Of a stretch of 64,000 nt of DNA, positions 16,817-25,715 are shown piece by piece. Every line of letters begins with the position of its first letter. The stretch's first letter is position 1. The position numbers and the translations under genes are program-made. This DNA is from Nocardia australiensis. GTDB taxonomy: Bacteria > Actinomycetota > Actinomycetes > Mycobacteriales > Mycobacteriaceae. The notes beneath the pieces are model-generated. The model did not search any database, was not told the DNA's origin, and saw only the letters and a list, made by a program, of their open reading frames with translations. The DNA is taken from assembly GCF_020733705.1 (NCBI RefSeq), contig NZ_JAJFZM010000002.1, forward strand, positions 372,001 through 436,000. The letters run 5' to 3'.

Positions 16817-19167
16817 CCTGTAACGAACCCGGGTGCGACGGGACCATCGAAGACGGGTACTGCGTCGTCTGCGGAATCGCACCCGCGGCGGCCATAGTTT
16901 CGGTCGCTCAGTCGGCCCCGGTGGCACCGAAATCGGGTGAACCGGTGTCGATGGACGGCAGCGCGTGCGCGGAATCCGGTTGCGCCGGAACAATTGTCGA
17001 CGGCTACTGCGACGCGTGCGGCACCGCACCTGCCGCGCCGTCGGCCACCTCGGTGACCTCCGCTTCGACCGGCACGACTCGATCGTCGGCGCGTTCGATG
17101 CGAACCGGCCGGTCCACGTCGGCGAAATCCAGCCGTGGCCGCCTGGGCGCGGGCATGGTCGATGTGCCCCGGTTACCGCGTATCGACCCGGCCACCGCGA
17201 TCCTGGACAACCCGCAGGTCGAGGAACTCAAGCGATACTGCGGCAAATGTGAAAGGCCCGTCGGCCGCGGCCGTGACAGTGCTCCCGGTCGCACCGAGGG
17301 TTTCTGCCCGAATTGCGGCACCCACTTCGCCTTCGCGCCCAAACTTGTCCGGGGCGATCTGGTGGGCGGGCAGTATGAGGTCGCCGGTGCACTGGCGCAC
17401 GGCGGGCTCGGGTGGATCTATCTGGCCACCGACCGCAATGTCAGTAACCGGTGGGTGGTGCTGAAAGGTCTGCTGAACTCGGGGGATATCGACGCGATGG
17501 CGGCCGCGATGGCCGAAAAGCGATTCCTCGCCGAGGTCGAGCACCCGAGCATCGTGAAGATCCTCAACTTTGTCGAGCACACCGGAGCCGATGGCGTCGC
17601 CGTCGGATACATCGTCATGGAGTATGTCGGCGGTACCTCGCTCAAACAGATCCTGCGCGGCCGGCGCGACAGCGACGGCAGCTATTTGCCTGCCGCCCAG
17701 GCGATCGCCTACATCCTGGAGATAATGCCCGCGCTCGGATACCTGCACTCGCTGGGTCTGGCCTACTGCGACTTCAAGCCCGACAACGTCATGCAGACCG
17801 ATGAACAACTCAAGCTGATCGACCTCGGCGCCGTAATGGCCATGGACGACCAGGACAGTAATATCTACGGCACCATCGGCTATCAGGCCCCCGAGATCGC
17901 GCGGACGGGACCGACCATCGCCACCGAGGCGTACACGGTCGGGCGCACGCTCGCGGTGCTGATACTGAAAGTGCCGCAGGAGGGCGGCCATTTCGGCGCG
18001 CTACCGGCGCCGGCTACCGAACCGCTACTACTCAGATACGAGTCGCTACACCGATTCCTGCTGCGGGCTACCGATCCCGAGCCCGAGTCCCGATTCTCCT
18101 CGATGGAAGAGATGACCGACCAGCTGACCGGTGTGCTGCGGGAAGTACTCGCTACCGACGACGGTGTGCCCCGACTGGGCATGTCGGCCTACTTCGGGCC
18201 ACCGCGCGCGGTCTTCGGGGTCGGTGCCGAGGCGATCGTCGATCCCCGCGGTGTCGTTGCGGCGCTGCCGGTTCCATTGATCGATCCCGGCGACACTGGG
18301 GCCGCTCTGCTGGCCACCACAAGCGGTGGCACGCTTGAGGAACTCGAGCCCGCCTTCGAAGCCGGACTGCGGTCGGTCGTCACCGGTCGCGGTGAATCGG
18401 TGGAGATTCCGCTGCGATTGGTGCGCGCCGCCCTCGACGTCCCCGATCCGGCCGACGCCGAGCGCAGGCTCGACGCGCTTGCTGCGACCCTGCCCGGCGA
18501 TTGGCGACTTGCCTGGTATCGCGGACAGGCGCGGTTGCTCGCCGGGGATTTCGTTGCCGCGTATGCCGAATTCGATGCCGTGTACGCGGCGTTGCCCGGA
18601 GAGTCCGCGCCGAAACTGGCACTGGCGGTCGTCGCGGAACTGTCGGGTGAGGTGAGCCGGCCGACGGCGGCGCGGTACTACGAGACGGTGTGGCGCACCG
18701 ACCACACCTTCGTCAGTGCGGTGTTCGGGCTGTCCCGGCTGCGCCGGGCCGCTGCCGATCGCGCGGGCGCGGTTGCCGCGCTCGATCAGGTGGAATCGAG
18801 TTCGGCCGTTTATACCGAGGCACGGATCGCCGCGGTGGAAACCCTGCTGGCGGGCCGTGATTCGGCCGAATTGACCGAGCCGCTGCTGCGAGACGCGGGC
18901 GGCCGGGTCGAACGGCTGAAGCTCGACTCGAAACGGCGCGGCGCACAGGTGCGAATGCGGGTGCTCGAAGCGGCGCTGGCGTGGCTGCTGACCGGGAAGG
19001 CTCCAACAGCACATCATCAGCTACTCGGTGCGAGCCTGGATCAGGACGGCGTGCGCACCGGCCTGGAACGGTGTTATCGCGAGCTGGCGCGCGAAACCGA
19101 CGATATGTGGACACGATTCGAACTGGTCGACATGGCCAACTCGATCCGGCCGAGGACGACACTGTGA
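16813..19167 (+). CDS. pknG: Ser/Thr protein kinase PknG
   Basis: A 784-aa soluble kinase. Two N-terminal Cys-rich repeats (CDGTIEDGYCVVCG at 8-21, CAGTIVDGYCDACG at 57-70) precede the PknG rubredoxin-like motif, with C143/C146 and C165/C168. The kinase domain starts near 187: Lys218 in VVLK, catalytic Asp320 in YCDFKPDN (no HRD arginine, as in known PknG) and DLG at 337-339. The C-terminus is TPR-like. PknG regulates 2-oxoglutarate dehydrogenase through GarA/OdhI and responds to amino acids. The two extra Cys repeats are not in M. tuberculosis PknG as I recall it, and recur in the PP2C and FHA proteins of this operon. Confidence 0.95.
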   Translation: MTCNEPGCDGTIEDGYCVVCGIAPAAAIVSVAQSAPVAPKSGEPVSMDGSACAESGCAGTIVDGYCDACGTAPAAPSATSVTSASTGTTRSSARSMRTGRSTSAKSSRGRLGAGMVDVPRLPRIDPATAILDNPQVEELKRYCGKCERPVGRGRDSAPGRTEGFCPNCGTHFAFAPKLVRGDLVGGQYEVAGALAHGGLGWIYLATDRNVSNRWVVLKGLLNSGDIDAMAAAMAEKRFLAEVEHPSIVKILNFVEHTGADGVAVGYIVMEYVGGTSLKQILRGRRDSDGSYLPAAQAIAYILEIMPALGYLHSLGLAYCDFKPDNVMQTDEQLKLIDLGAVMAMDDQDSNIYGTIGYQAPEIARTGPTIATEAYTVGRTLAVLILKVPQEGGHFGALPAPATEPLLLRYESLHRFLLRATDPEPESRFSSMEEMTDQLTGVLREVLATDDGVPRLGMSAYFGPPRAVFGVGAEAIVDPRGVVAALPVPLIDPGDTGAALLATTSGGTLEELEPAFEAGLRSVVTGRGESVEIPLRLVRAALDVPDPADAERRLDALAATLPGDWRLAWYRGQARLLAGDFVAAYAEFDAVYAALPGESAPKLALAVVAELSGEVSRPTAARYYETVWRTDHTFVSAVFGLSRLRRAAADRAGAVAALDQVESSSAVYTEARIAAVETLLAGRDSAELTEPLLRDAGGRVERLKLDSKRRGAQVRMRVLEAALAWLLTGKAPTAHHQLLGASLDQDGVRTGLERCYRELARETDDMWTRFELVDMANSIRPRTTL

Positions 19168-19270
19168 GAAGGCGCGGCACGCGGGCTGCGGGCCACATCG
19201 GGCGGACGCGCGGCAGGTGGACAACGGGCAGCAGCGAGTCGGCGAAGGGCACAGTGATTGAGTTGTCGTC

Positions 19271-20335
19271 GTGAGTGCGGAACGGAACACCAGGACCGGT
19301 ATCAGGTGCGCGGGATGCGCTGCGAGCGTCGGTGCCACCGACCGGTACTGCGAGGCGTGCGGCCGCGAGCTCGGCGCTCGCCGGATCGCACTGCCGCAGC
19401 CGGAACCCGAAGCCGTAGTCAACTGTGAGGGCTGCGGCGGGCAGCGCTACGACGCCGACGGCTACTGCCGCGATTGCGGGCAGCTGCGTCCCGAACCAGA
19501 TCGCCACGCGGCCGACCTCGGTGCGGTGTGCGTGGTTACCGATCGCGGGATCGCGCATGTGCGCAACGAGGATGCGGTGGCGGCAGCGGTCGTGGACAGC
19601 GGTGTCGCGGGTGTGCCCGCGACGACGGTGATGGTGGTGTGCGATGGGGTGTCCACGTCCGAGGATCCGCAGGCCGCCTCGGGTGCCGGCGTGCGGGCGG
19701 GTGTCGACGCGAGCCTGGTGGCATTGGCCGAGGGTGGCTCCGGCGAGGCCGTCGTGATGGCCGGTTTGGCGGCGGCGGCGAAAGCGGTGCGCGATACCGC
19801 GGTGCACGCCGGCCATGCCCCTTCGTGCACCTACGTCTCGGCGCTCGTACGCGATCTCGGCGATGGGTCGGTCGAGATCACTGTCGCGAATGTCGGTGAC
19901 AGCCGGGCGTATTGGTTGCCCGCCGACACTGAGCAAGCGCGTGAAGCGGCGCCCTCGCAACGGCTGTCCGCCGACGATTCCTGGGCGCAGGCGCTCGTCG
20001 ACGCGGGCGCCATGGACGAAGCGGGCGCGATGAAAGACCCGAGGGCGCACACGTTGCTGCGCTGGCTCGGCGCGGACAGCGACGCCACCCCGTGGTCGGA
20101 CCGTTGTGTCCGGACATTGCGCACCACCGGTCCCGGTGTTGTGCTGCTGTGCAGCGACGGACTATGGAACTACCAGTCCGATCCGGTAGTGCTGGCGGCC
20201 ATGGCCACCGCCGACGTTCCGTTGTCCGCCGCCCGCGAGCTCGTGGACTTTGCGATACGTTCCGGGGGCAGTGACAACATCACCGTCGCGCTCGCTCCCG
20301 TCGGGTACCCAGAACAGCCAGGAGAAGTGCAGTGA
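19271..20335 (+). CDS. PP2C-type Ser/Thr phosphatase with N-terminal zinc ribbons
   Basis: A 354-aa protein. Two zinc-ribbon-like Cys pairs come first (CAGC at 13-16 with CEAC at 27-30; CEGC at 52-55 with CRDC at 66-69). A PP2C domain follows: RNEDA at 98-102, VVCDGVSTS with metal-ligand Asp near 125, NVGDSRAYW, LLCSDGLWNY and GGSDNITVAL. It is a metal-dependent phosphatase and the likely antagonist of PknG. It starts at a GTG 103 bp after pknG; the VWA gene start overlaps its stop. Confidence 0.9.
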   Translation: MSAERNTRTGIRCAGCAASVGATDRYCEACGRELGARRIALPQPEPEAVVNCEGCGGQRYDADGYCRDCGQLRPEPDRHAADLGAVCVVTDRGIAHVRNEDAVAAAVVDSGVAGVPATTVMVVCDGVSTSEDPQAASGAGVRAGVDASLVALAEGGSGEAVVMAGLAAAAKAVRDTAVHAGHAPSCTYVSALVRDLGDGSVEITVANVGDSRAYWLPADTEQAREAAPSQRLSADDSWAQALVDAGAMDEAGAMKDPRAHTLLRWLGADSDATPWSDRCVRTLRTTGPGVVLLCSDGLWNYQSDPVVLAAMATADVPLSAARELVDFAIRSGGSDNITVALAPVGYPEQPGEVQ

Positions 20336-21624
20336 GTTCTGTTGAGGGAAATGGTATTTCGGTAGCGATCGACCAGAACGAGTATCTGGCCGAGGGGGCG
20401 GACACGGTAGATGCCGTGGTCACCGTCGAGACCGGTTCGGACTTCGTTGTGGCAGGCCCGCCGCCGGAGCGGGTCGAAATTCTCATTATCGACAGCTCGG
20501 GGTCGATGGGCGCGGGCAGTAAATTCGACGGTGCCCGTCAGGCCACCCTGGCCGCATTGGACGTGCTGCCGGATGGCACCCGGTTCGCGATCGTCGAGGG
20601 AACCTCGGTGGCGCGCTTGGTATTTCCCAGCGACACTCCGTCGGTGCCCGCGTCTCGAGACAGTCGCGCGGCGGCGCGGCACCAACTCGACAAACTGCGC
20701 CCCAACGGCGGTACCGCGATGGGCACCTGGCTCGGCCTGGCCAGGCAGTTGGCGAAGAAGCACCCTGGCGCGATGGTGCACGCGATCCTGCTCACCGACG
20801 GCAAGAACGAACACGAGGAACCGGAGGCGCTCGCCGCGGAGATCAAGCAGTCCGAGGGCGTGTTCACCTGTGACTGTCGTGGTGTCGGAACCGATTGGCG
20901 GGTAGACGAATTGCGCGCCATCGCCTCGGCCCTGCACGGTACCGTCGACATCGTCGCCGATCCGCAACGATTGGCGGCGGATTTCACCGCGATGATGCAG
21001 ACCTCGATGGCGAAGGCGATCCCGGAACTCGGTCTGCGGATCTGGACACCGGCCGGTGCGGTCGTGCGGTTCGTCAAGCAGGTCGCGCCGACCATCGAGG
21101 ACTTGACCGCGCGTCGGACCGAAGCCGGTGTACAGGTGGGAGAGTATCCGCTGGGGGCGTGGGGTGCCGAGGAGCGCGAATATCACGTGCAGGTGCGGGT
21201 GGAGCCTGCGGCGCCGGGCCGGGAGAAACTGGCGGCTCGCATCAGTGTCGTTGCCGGTACTGATGCCGTCGGACAGGGGCTGGTCCGCGCGGTGTGGACA
21301 ACCGAAACCGAGCTGTCGGCTCGAATCAGCAGGCGCGTCGCGCATTACACCGGCCAGGCGGAGCTCGCTCAGGCGGTGCAGGAGGGGCTGACGGCACGCA
21401 AAAGCGGCGATGTGGAGACAGCGACCGCGAAACTGCGCCGTGCCGTGCAACTGGCCGCCGAGTCCGGAAACGAGAGCACCGCAAAGCTGCTGCGCGGCGT
21501 AGTCGAGGTGGACGAGCGCGATGGCACTGTGCGTCTGCGCGCAAGGGTAGAAGCTGCCGATGAGATGGCCCTCGACGCACGCTCGACGAAGACGGCCCGA
21601 GTCCGCAAATCACAGGAGGGGTGA
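20332..21624 (+). CDS. von Willebrand factor A-domain protein
   Basis: A 430-aa protein with a VWA domain near residues 45-225. An intact MIDAS motif DSSGSMG starts at 54, followed by a conserved Thr region (GGTAMGTWLG) and LLTDGKNEHEEP. A beta-rich middle and a helical C-terminus complete it. VWA domains bind metal and mediate protein-protein contact, so this is probably a scaffold for the kinase/phosphatase pair. No signal peptide. The GTG start overlaps the PP2C stop (GTGA). Its last codons lie in the first copy of a 70-bp tandem repeat. Confidence 0.88.
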   Translation: MSSVEGNGISVAIDQNEYLAEGADTVDAVVTVETGSDFVVAGPPPERVEILIIDSSGSMGAGSKFDGARQATLAALDVLPDGTRFAIVEGTSVARLVFPSDTPSVPASRDSRAAARHQLDKLRPNGGTAMGTWLGLARQLAKKHPGAMVHAILLTDGKNEHEEPEALAAEIKQSEGVFTCDCRGVGTDWRVDELRAIASALHGTVDIVADPQRLAADFTAMMQTSMAKAIPELGLRIWTPAGAVVRFVKQVAPTIEDLTARRTEAGVQVGEYPLGAWGAEEREYHVQVRVEPAAPGREKLAARISVVAGTDAVGQGLVRAVWTTETELSARISRRVAHYTGQAELAQAVQEGLTARKSGDVETATAKLRRAVQLAAESGNESTAKLLRGVVEVDERDGTVRLRARVEAADEMALDARSTKTARVRKSQEG

Positions 21625-21766
21625 TGAGTGACAATCGCGCAGCGCTCATCGCCCCGACCGGGTGCGGGTGTCCCGCAAATCACAGGAGGGGTAATGAGTG
21701 ACAATCGCGCAGCGCTCATCGCCCCGACCGGGTGCGGGTGTCCCGCAAATCACAGGAGGGGTAATG
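21603..21766 (+). repeat. 70-bp tandem repeat, two full copies plus a partial third
   Basis: The unit starts CCGCAAATCACAGGAGGGGT at 21603 and repeats at 21673 and 21743, then stops two bases into the FHA gene. Copies differ by only one or two bases (GTGATG against GTAATG). Each copy carries an AGGAGGGG ribosome binding site and an ATG (21624, 21694, 21764). Because 70 is not a multiple of three, the first two ATGs open short overlapping ORFs (about 25-27 codons, MSDNRAALIAPTGCGCPANH), and only the third opens the FHA gene. Confidence 0.95.
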
Positions 21767-22402
21767 AATTGTCCTGACGGCCACCGATCGGTTGCTACCG
21801 ACTACTGCGATGTGTGCGGGTCGCCGATGGCGGAGCCGACGCCGGTTGCGGTGGTTGCGACCGTCCCGTGCCCGTCGTGTGGTTCGTCGAGCAGCGGTCG
21901 ATTCTGCGAGGTGTGCGGTCATGACTCGGCGCTGCCGGAACCGGTATCGAATGAGGGGCTTTCGGCCGAATCCGGTGACCGTCCCATCGGCCCGATCACA
22001 TGGGTCGCGACGGTGACCGCCGATCGCGAGTTCTACGAGCGCGTCATTGCCCGCGATGGCCCCGACACGGACCGTGTCGGTTTCCCAGCGTTCTATCCGG
22101 AGCGCCGAATCATCCTGCGCAGCACGGATATTCTGATCGGCAAGCGCAGCATTTCGCAGGGCTTGGAACCCGATATCGATCTGGGTATCGCCCCGGCCGA
22201 CGCCGGCGTCTCGCGGGCACACGCAATGATCCACGTCGCCGAGGACGGTGTGAGCGTCACCGATCTCGGCTCGACCAATGGCACCAGCCTCAATGGCAGT
22301 GATGATCTGATCCCCGCCAAGGTGGCTGTCCCGCTGTCCGGCGGCGACCGCATCCATCTCGGTGGCTGGACCACGATCATCATTTCCACCGAACCCGCCT
22401 GA
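21764..22402 (+). CDS. zinc-ribbon FHA-domain protein
   Basis: A 212-aa protein. N-terminal zinc-ribbon pairs (DYCDVCG, CPSCG, FCEVCG) precede a linker and a C-terminal FHA domain near residues 110-205 with the phosphothreonine-binding motifs SRAHAMI and LGSTNGTSLNG. FHA domains bind phosphothreonine. In mycolata the PknG substrate GarA/OdhI is also an FHA protein, so this could be a PknG-phosphorylated effector or reader. The ATG at 21764 has an AGGAGGGG site; an in-frame GTG at 21698 would add 22 residues encoded by the repeat. Confidence 0.9.
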   Translation: MNCPDGHRSVATDYCDVCGSPMAEPTPVAVVATVPCPSCGSSSSGRFCEVCGHDSALPEPVSNEGLSAESGDRPIGPITWVATVTADREFYERVIARDGPDTDRVGFPAFYPERRIILRSTDILIGKRSISQGLEPDIDLGIAPADAGVSRAHAMIHVAEDGVSVTDLGSTNGTSLNGSDDLIPAKVAVPLSGGDRIHLGGWTTIIISTEPA

Positions 22403-22467
22403 GCGTCAGCGGGCCGGTCGGCCTAAATCGGTTTCGCCCGTAAGGGGTGTTCGGGAATCATCGCGGT

Positions 22468-23019
22468 ATGACATCCGCGGTCTATCTCATCACCGGCATC
22501 CAGGCGGCCGGCAAGTCCACTGTTGCCCAAGCACTGGCCGAGCGGCTTCCACGATCGGTCCATGTGCGTGGCGATGTCTTCCGGCGATTCGTCGTCGGCG
22601 GGCGGGCGGAGATGAGCCCGGAGCCCTCGCAGGCCGCCCTTGACCAACTATGGCTGCGCTACAGCCTTGCCGCGAGCACCGCCGACACCTACGCCGAGGG
22701 CGGGTTCACCGCGATCATCCAGGACGTCGTGCTCGGTGATCAGCTGCCAAGACTCGTCGATCGGATCCGGACCAGGCCGCGATACGTGATTGTGCTGGCA
22801 CCACGCCCGGACGTCGTCGCCTCGCGTGAGGCCGGCCGTGACAAGGTCGCCTACGGTGCGTTCACCGTGGGTGATCTGGACTCGGGACTGCGCGAGACGA
22901 CCCCACGCATCGGATTGTGGTTGGACACTTCCGATCTCACCGTCGAGCAGACCGTCGACCGGATTCTCGCCGACGCGCGCCCGGTGATCGAGCCGGTGTT
23001 GGGAGCCGACGTGAAATAA
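22468..23019 (+). CDS. AAA-type P-loop small-molecule kinase, chloramphenicol phosphotransferase-like
   Basis: A 183-aa P-loop phosphotransferase with Walker A GIQAAGKST near residue 10, RGDVFRRFVVGG near 40 and a C-terminal region (RPDVVASREAGRDKVAYGAF) like chloramphenicol 3-O-phosphotransferase and small gluconate/shikimate-type kinases. The acceptor is unknown. It is preceded by 65 bp after the FHA gene and may be read through from it. Start chosen at MTSAVYLITG; the upstream ATG at 22447 adds seven residues. Confidence 0.75.
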   Translation: MTSAVYLITGIQAAGKSTVAQALAERLPRSVHVRGDVFRRFVVGGRAEMSPEPSQAALDQLWLRYSLAASTADTYAEGGFTAIIQDVVLGDQLPRLVDRIRTRPRYVIVLAPRPDVVASREAGRDKVAYGAFTVGDLDSGLRETTPRIGLWLDTSDLTVEQTVDRILADARPVIEPVLGADVK

Positions 23020-23155
23020 CCGTTCCGGGTTGGGTGGCGGGTTCGATCGGGCGTTCACTGGTCTCGACGGGCGATTCGGCTATCAGTTTGCCGAACTCGG
23101 GCTGCGGGTATGCAAGTGACAGCCAGAAACCATATCAACGTCGCAGGAGGTCGTC

Positions 23156-23548
23156 ATGAATTACCAGCGACGACCAGACGCCTGGAACGGGAATGCCGTT
23201 TCGGGTAGTTCGAGGTCGCTGCAGGCGCAGGAAATCTTCTCGCTCGACGAACGACCGGAGCGAGGGCGCACGTTGATCACCACCAATCATGATGTCATCC
23301 GGCAGTGGGCGGAAAAGCGCGGCGCCAAGCCCGCGACCACGCCAGGAAGCGAATACAACGGGGTACTCGGCGTGCTGCGCTTCGACTTCCCCGGTTACGG
23401 CGGCGCCGTCCTCCAGCCGGTCGACTGGGACGAATGGTTCGCGACCTTCGACGCACAGGGGCTGAAGTTCCTGTACCAGGAGCAGTGGGCCGACGGCACA
23501 CCTAGCAATTTCAATCGGCTAGAGGGTGTGGATCGCGTACTGCGGTGA
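23156..23548 (+). CDS. small conserved protein, often misannotated as branching enzyme
   Basis: A 130-aa protein whose core (TLITTNHDVIRQWAEKRGAK, RFDFPGYGGA, LQPVDWDEWFATFD, FLYQEQWADGTPSNFNRL) matches a widespread short family of unknown function sometimes labelled 1,4-alpha-glucan branching enzyme without reason. It is complete, with a strong AGGAGG site. Not obviously linked to its neighbours. Confidence 0.7.
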   Translation: MNYQRRPDAWNGNAVSGSSRSLQAQEIFSLDERPERGRTLITTNHDVIRQWAEKRGAKPATTPGSEYNGVLGVLRFDFPGYGGAVLQPVDWDEWFATFDAQGLKFLYQEQWADGTPSNFNRLEGVDRVLR

Positions 23549-23774
23549 GTCATAATGGTAAGTGTTCGATTGTGTCGGACCTCACGCCACATTTGCATTG
23601 TGGCGGTACTTCTGACCAGGGTTGATGCAGCCGTACACACGATTGATCGCGGATCGACACGTTTACCGAACGGTTGGTCTGGGTATTCGTGAGTTCGGCA
23701 AGTTGCTCGAAGTGCGGGACTGTCGCGTCGGTATGGGGATGCGATTCTCCGCGTCGCCGCGGCACGCTCTGTGC

Positions 23775-24506
23775 GTGTCTGCAAAGGATGAGGTCTTGAG
23801 CGCGAACCTAATGATCGTGGAGGATGACACCCGCGTACGCGGTGCACTCCGGTTGGCCATGGAAGACGAGGGCTACGACGTCGCCGAGGCGGAGGAAGCC
23901 GAGGACGCGCTCACACATCTGCGCAGCAACGGCGTTCCTGACGTAATGATCGTCGATCTCATGTTGGGTGACATGGACGGCTTCGACTGTATCCGAGAGA
24001 TCCGCCGCGAGCACGACGTTCCGATCATTGTGGTCAGCGCTCGCGACGACACCCATGACGTGGTGGCCGCTCTGGAGGCGGGCGCCGACGATTTCGTCAC
24101 CAAGCCCTTCGAAATAAAGGAAATCACCGCCAGGATGCGCGCGCTGCGCCGCCGTGCCCGGCTCTCGGCGGAGCGGGATGCGCCGCAGGAAGTGGTGCTC
24201 GACGCGCATCCGGAGACGCCGCTGGTGCTGGCGCCCGACGGCGGCGCCGTGCGTCGTGGCGAAGAGGAAATCCGCCTGACGCTGACCGAGTTCCGGCTGC
24301 TATGCGAGCTGGCGGATACACCCGGCCGCGTATTGACCCGCACTCTGCTCCTCGAGCGGGTTTGGGACCGTGGCTTCTTCGGTGACGAGCGCATCGTGGA
24401 CGTCCATATGCGCAGGCTGCGCACCAAGATCGAGCGGGATCCCTCCGACCCGCGCATCGTTGTGACGGTGCGCGGGCTGGGCTACCGGCTCGATGTCCAG
24501 CGCTGA
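23775..24506 (+). CDS. OmpR/PhoB-family response regulator
   Basis: About 243 aa: receiver domain with the acidic pair VEDD, phospho-acceptor Asp in IVDLMLGDMDG, VVSARDD and KPF Lys, then a winged-helix DNA-binding domain (LTLTEFRLLCELADTPGRVL, VDVHMRRLRTKIE, RGLGYRLD). The frame is open to 23622. Starts considered are GTG 23775 and TTG 23796; the latter follows an AGGATGAGG and cannot be excluded. It overlaps the histidine kinase gene by 14 bp and forms a two-component system with it. Confidence 0.9.
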   Translation: MSAKDEVLSANLMIVEDDTRVRGALRLAMEDEGYDVAEAEEAEDALTHLRSNGVPDVMIVDLMLGDMDGFDCIREIRREHDVPIIVVSARDDTHDVVAALEAGADDFVTKPFEIKEITARMRALRRRARLSAERDAPQEVVLDAHPETPLVLAPDGGAVRRGEEEIRLTLTEFRLLCELADTPGRVLTRTLLLERVWDRGFFGDERIVDVHMRRLRTKIERDPSDPRIVVTVRGLGYRLDVQR

Positions 24507-25620
24507 TCGACAGCATCAAGGGCCCGAACCGCAGCAGAGGTTCGGGTTCGATCCGGGACGCTGGAGCCTGCGCAGCCGGGTGATGGCGGCCTTCGCCGCC
24601 ATCACCGCAGTGATGTCGCTGGTGCTGGTGGCCTCGGTATTCGCGATCAGTCGCAGCTACCTGGAAGCCCAGCGAGAGAAACCGGAGGGATATTCGGCCG
24701 GCGATCTGCAAGCCGACCTCGACGTACTGCGCAATGTTTTGATCAGCTGTGCGATGGTGGCGACACTGATCGGTGCGGCCGTCGGATGGTGGGCCAGTAA
24801 ACGGGTGCTGACCCCGTTGAAGCAGGTCTCCCGCACGGCCGCGCTCATCGCCGCGGGCGATCTCACCACCCGGCTACCCGAAACCCGTGATCAGGACCTG
24901 GCCACCACCGTCGGGTCGTTCAACACGATGGTCGACTCGTTGCAGCGGCGCATCGAACGCGAGCACCGCTTGGTCGGCGATGTCAGCCACGAATTGCGCA
25001 CGCCACTGACCACCCTGACGACCAGCGTGAACGTTCTGAATCGACACAGTGGCGATTTCCCCGACCGCCCCCGCCGAGCGCTCGACCTGGTCACGGAAGA
25101 GGTCGATCACTTGCGCAGGCTGCTCGATGACTTGCTCGCGCTGGCACGGGCCGAAGCGGGTATGCACCAGGGCGACGCCGATCCGCTCTCGGTGCACGAG
25201 TTGCTGACCCATACGCTGACCGATAGCAGGCATCCTCCGGAGCTGTTGACCGTTGTCGAGGATGCGACCGTTCTCGGCCGCAAGCTCGAACTCGAGCGTG
25301 CCCTGATCAACCTCCTGGACAACGCTGACAAACACGGTGGAGGTGTTGTCGCGGTCACCGCGCGGCAGGAGGAGGGTGACGCGGTCATCATCGTCGACGA
25401 CGCGGGGCCCGGTGTTCCGGCCGCAGATCGCGGTCGAATCTTCGAACGTTTCGTCACCGCACGCGTAAAGCGGCGTTCGGGCACGGGAACTGGTATCGGA
25501 CTGGCGTTGGTGGCTGAAACGGTGGCCACCCATGGTGGCCGGGTCGCGTGCGTGGACCGCCCGGGCGGCGGGGCCCGATTCGTGCTCCGGCTGCCCGTCC
25601 TCGTTGATGAATGGACATGA
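24493..25620 (+). CDS. sensor histidine kinase
   Basis: A 375-aa membrane kinase with two hydrophobic segments near residues 35-57 and 78-97 and only a short extracytoplasmic loop between them. HAMP (LKQVSRTAALIAAGDLTTRL), phospho-acceptor His in VSHELRTPL near 170, N box NLLDNADKHG, and ATP-lid residues DDAGPGVP and GTGIGLALV follow. The short sensor loop suggests detection at or within the membrane. It partners the overlapping response regulator. The ectoine genes start 95 bp downstream on the same strand, so osmotic or envelope stress sensing is possible but only by position. Confidence 0.9.
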   Translation: MSSADRQHQGPEPQQRFGFDPGRWSLRSRVMAAFAAITAVMSLVLVASVFAISRSYLEAQREKPEGYSAGDLQADLDVLRNVLISCAMVATLIGAAVGWWASKRVLTPLKQVSRTAALIAAGDLTTRLPETRDQDLATTVGSFNTMVDSLQRRIEREHRLVGDVSHELRTPLTTLTTSVNVLNRHSGDFPDRPRRALDLVTEEVDHLRRLLDDLLALARAEAGMHQGDADPLSVHELLTHTLTDSRHPPELLTVVEDATVLGRKLELERALINLLDNADKHGGGVVAVTARQEEGDAVIIVDDAGPGVPAADRGRIFERFVTARVKRRSGTGTGIGLALVAETVATHGGRVACVDRPGGGARFVLRLPVLVDEWT

Positions 25621-25715
25621 CGCCTTCGTAACACGACCGTAAAGAAGTCGACCGGGCTAGCTCAACGTTGGTTCGTAAGCCTGGTTAAGTACTGCAGACC
25701 GAGCCTCGGAGTTGT

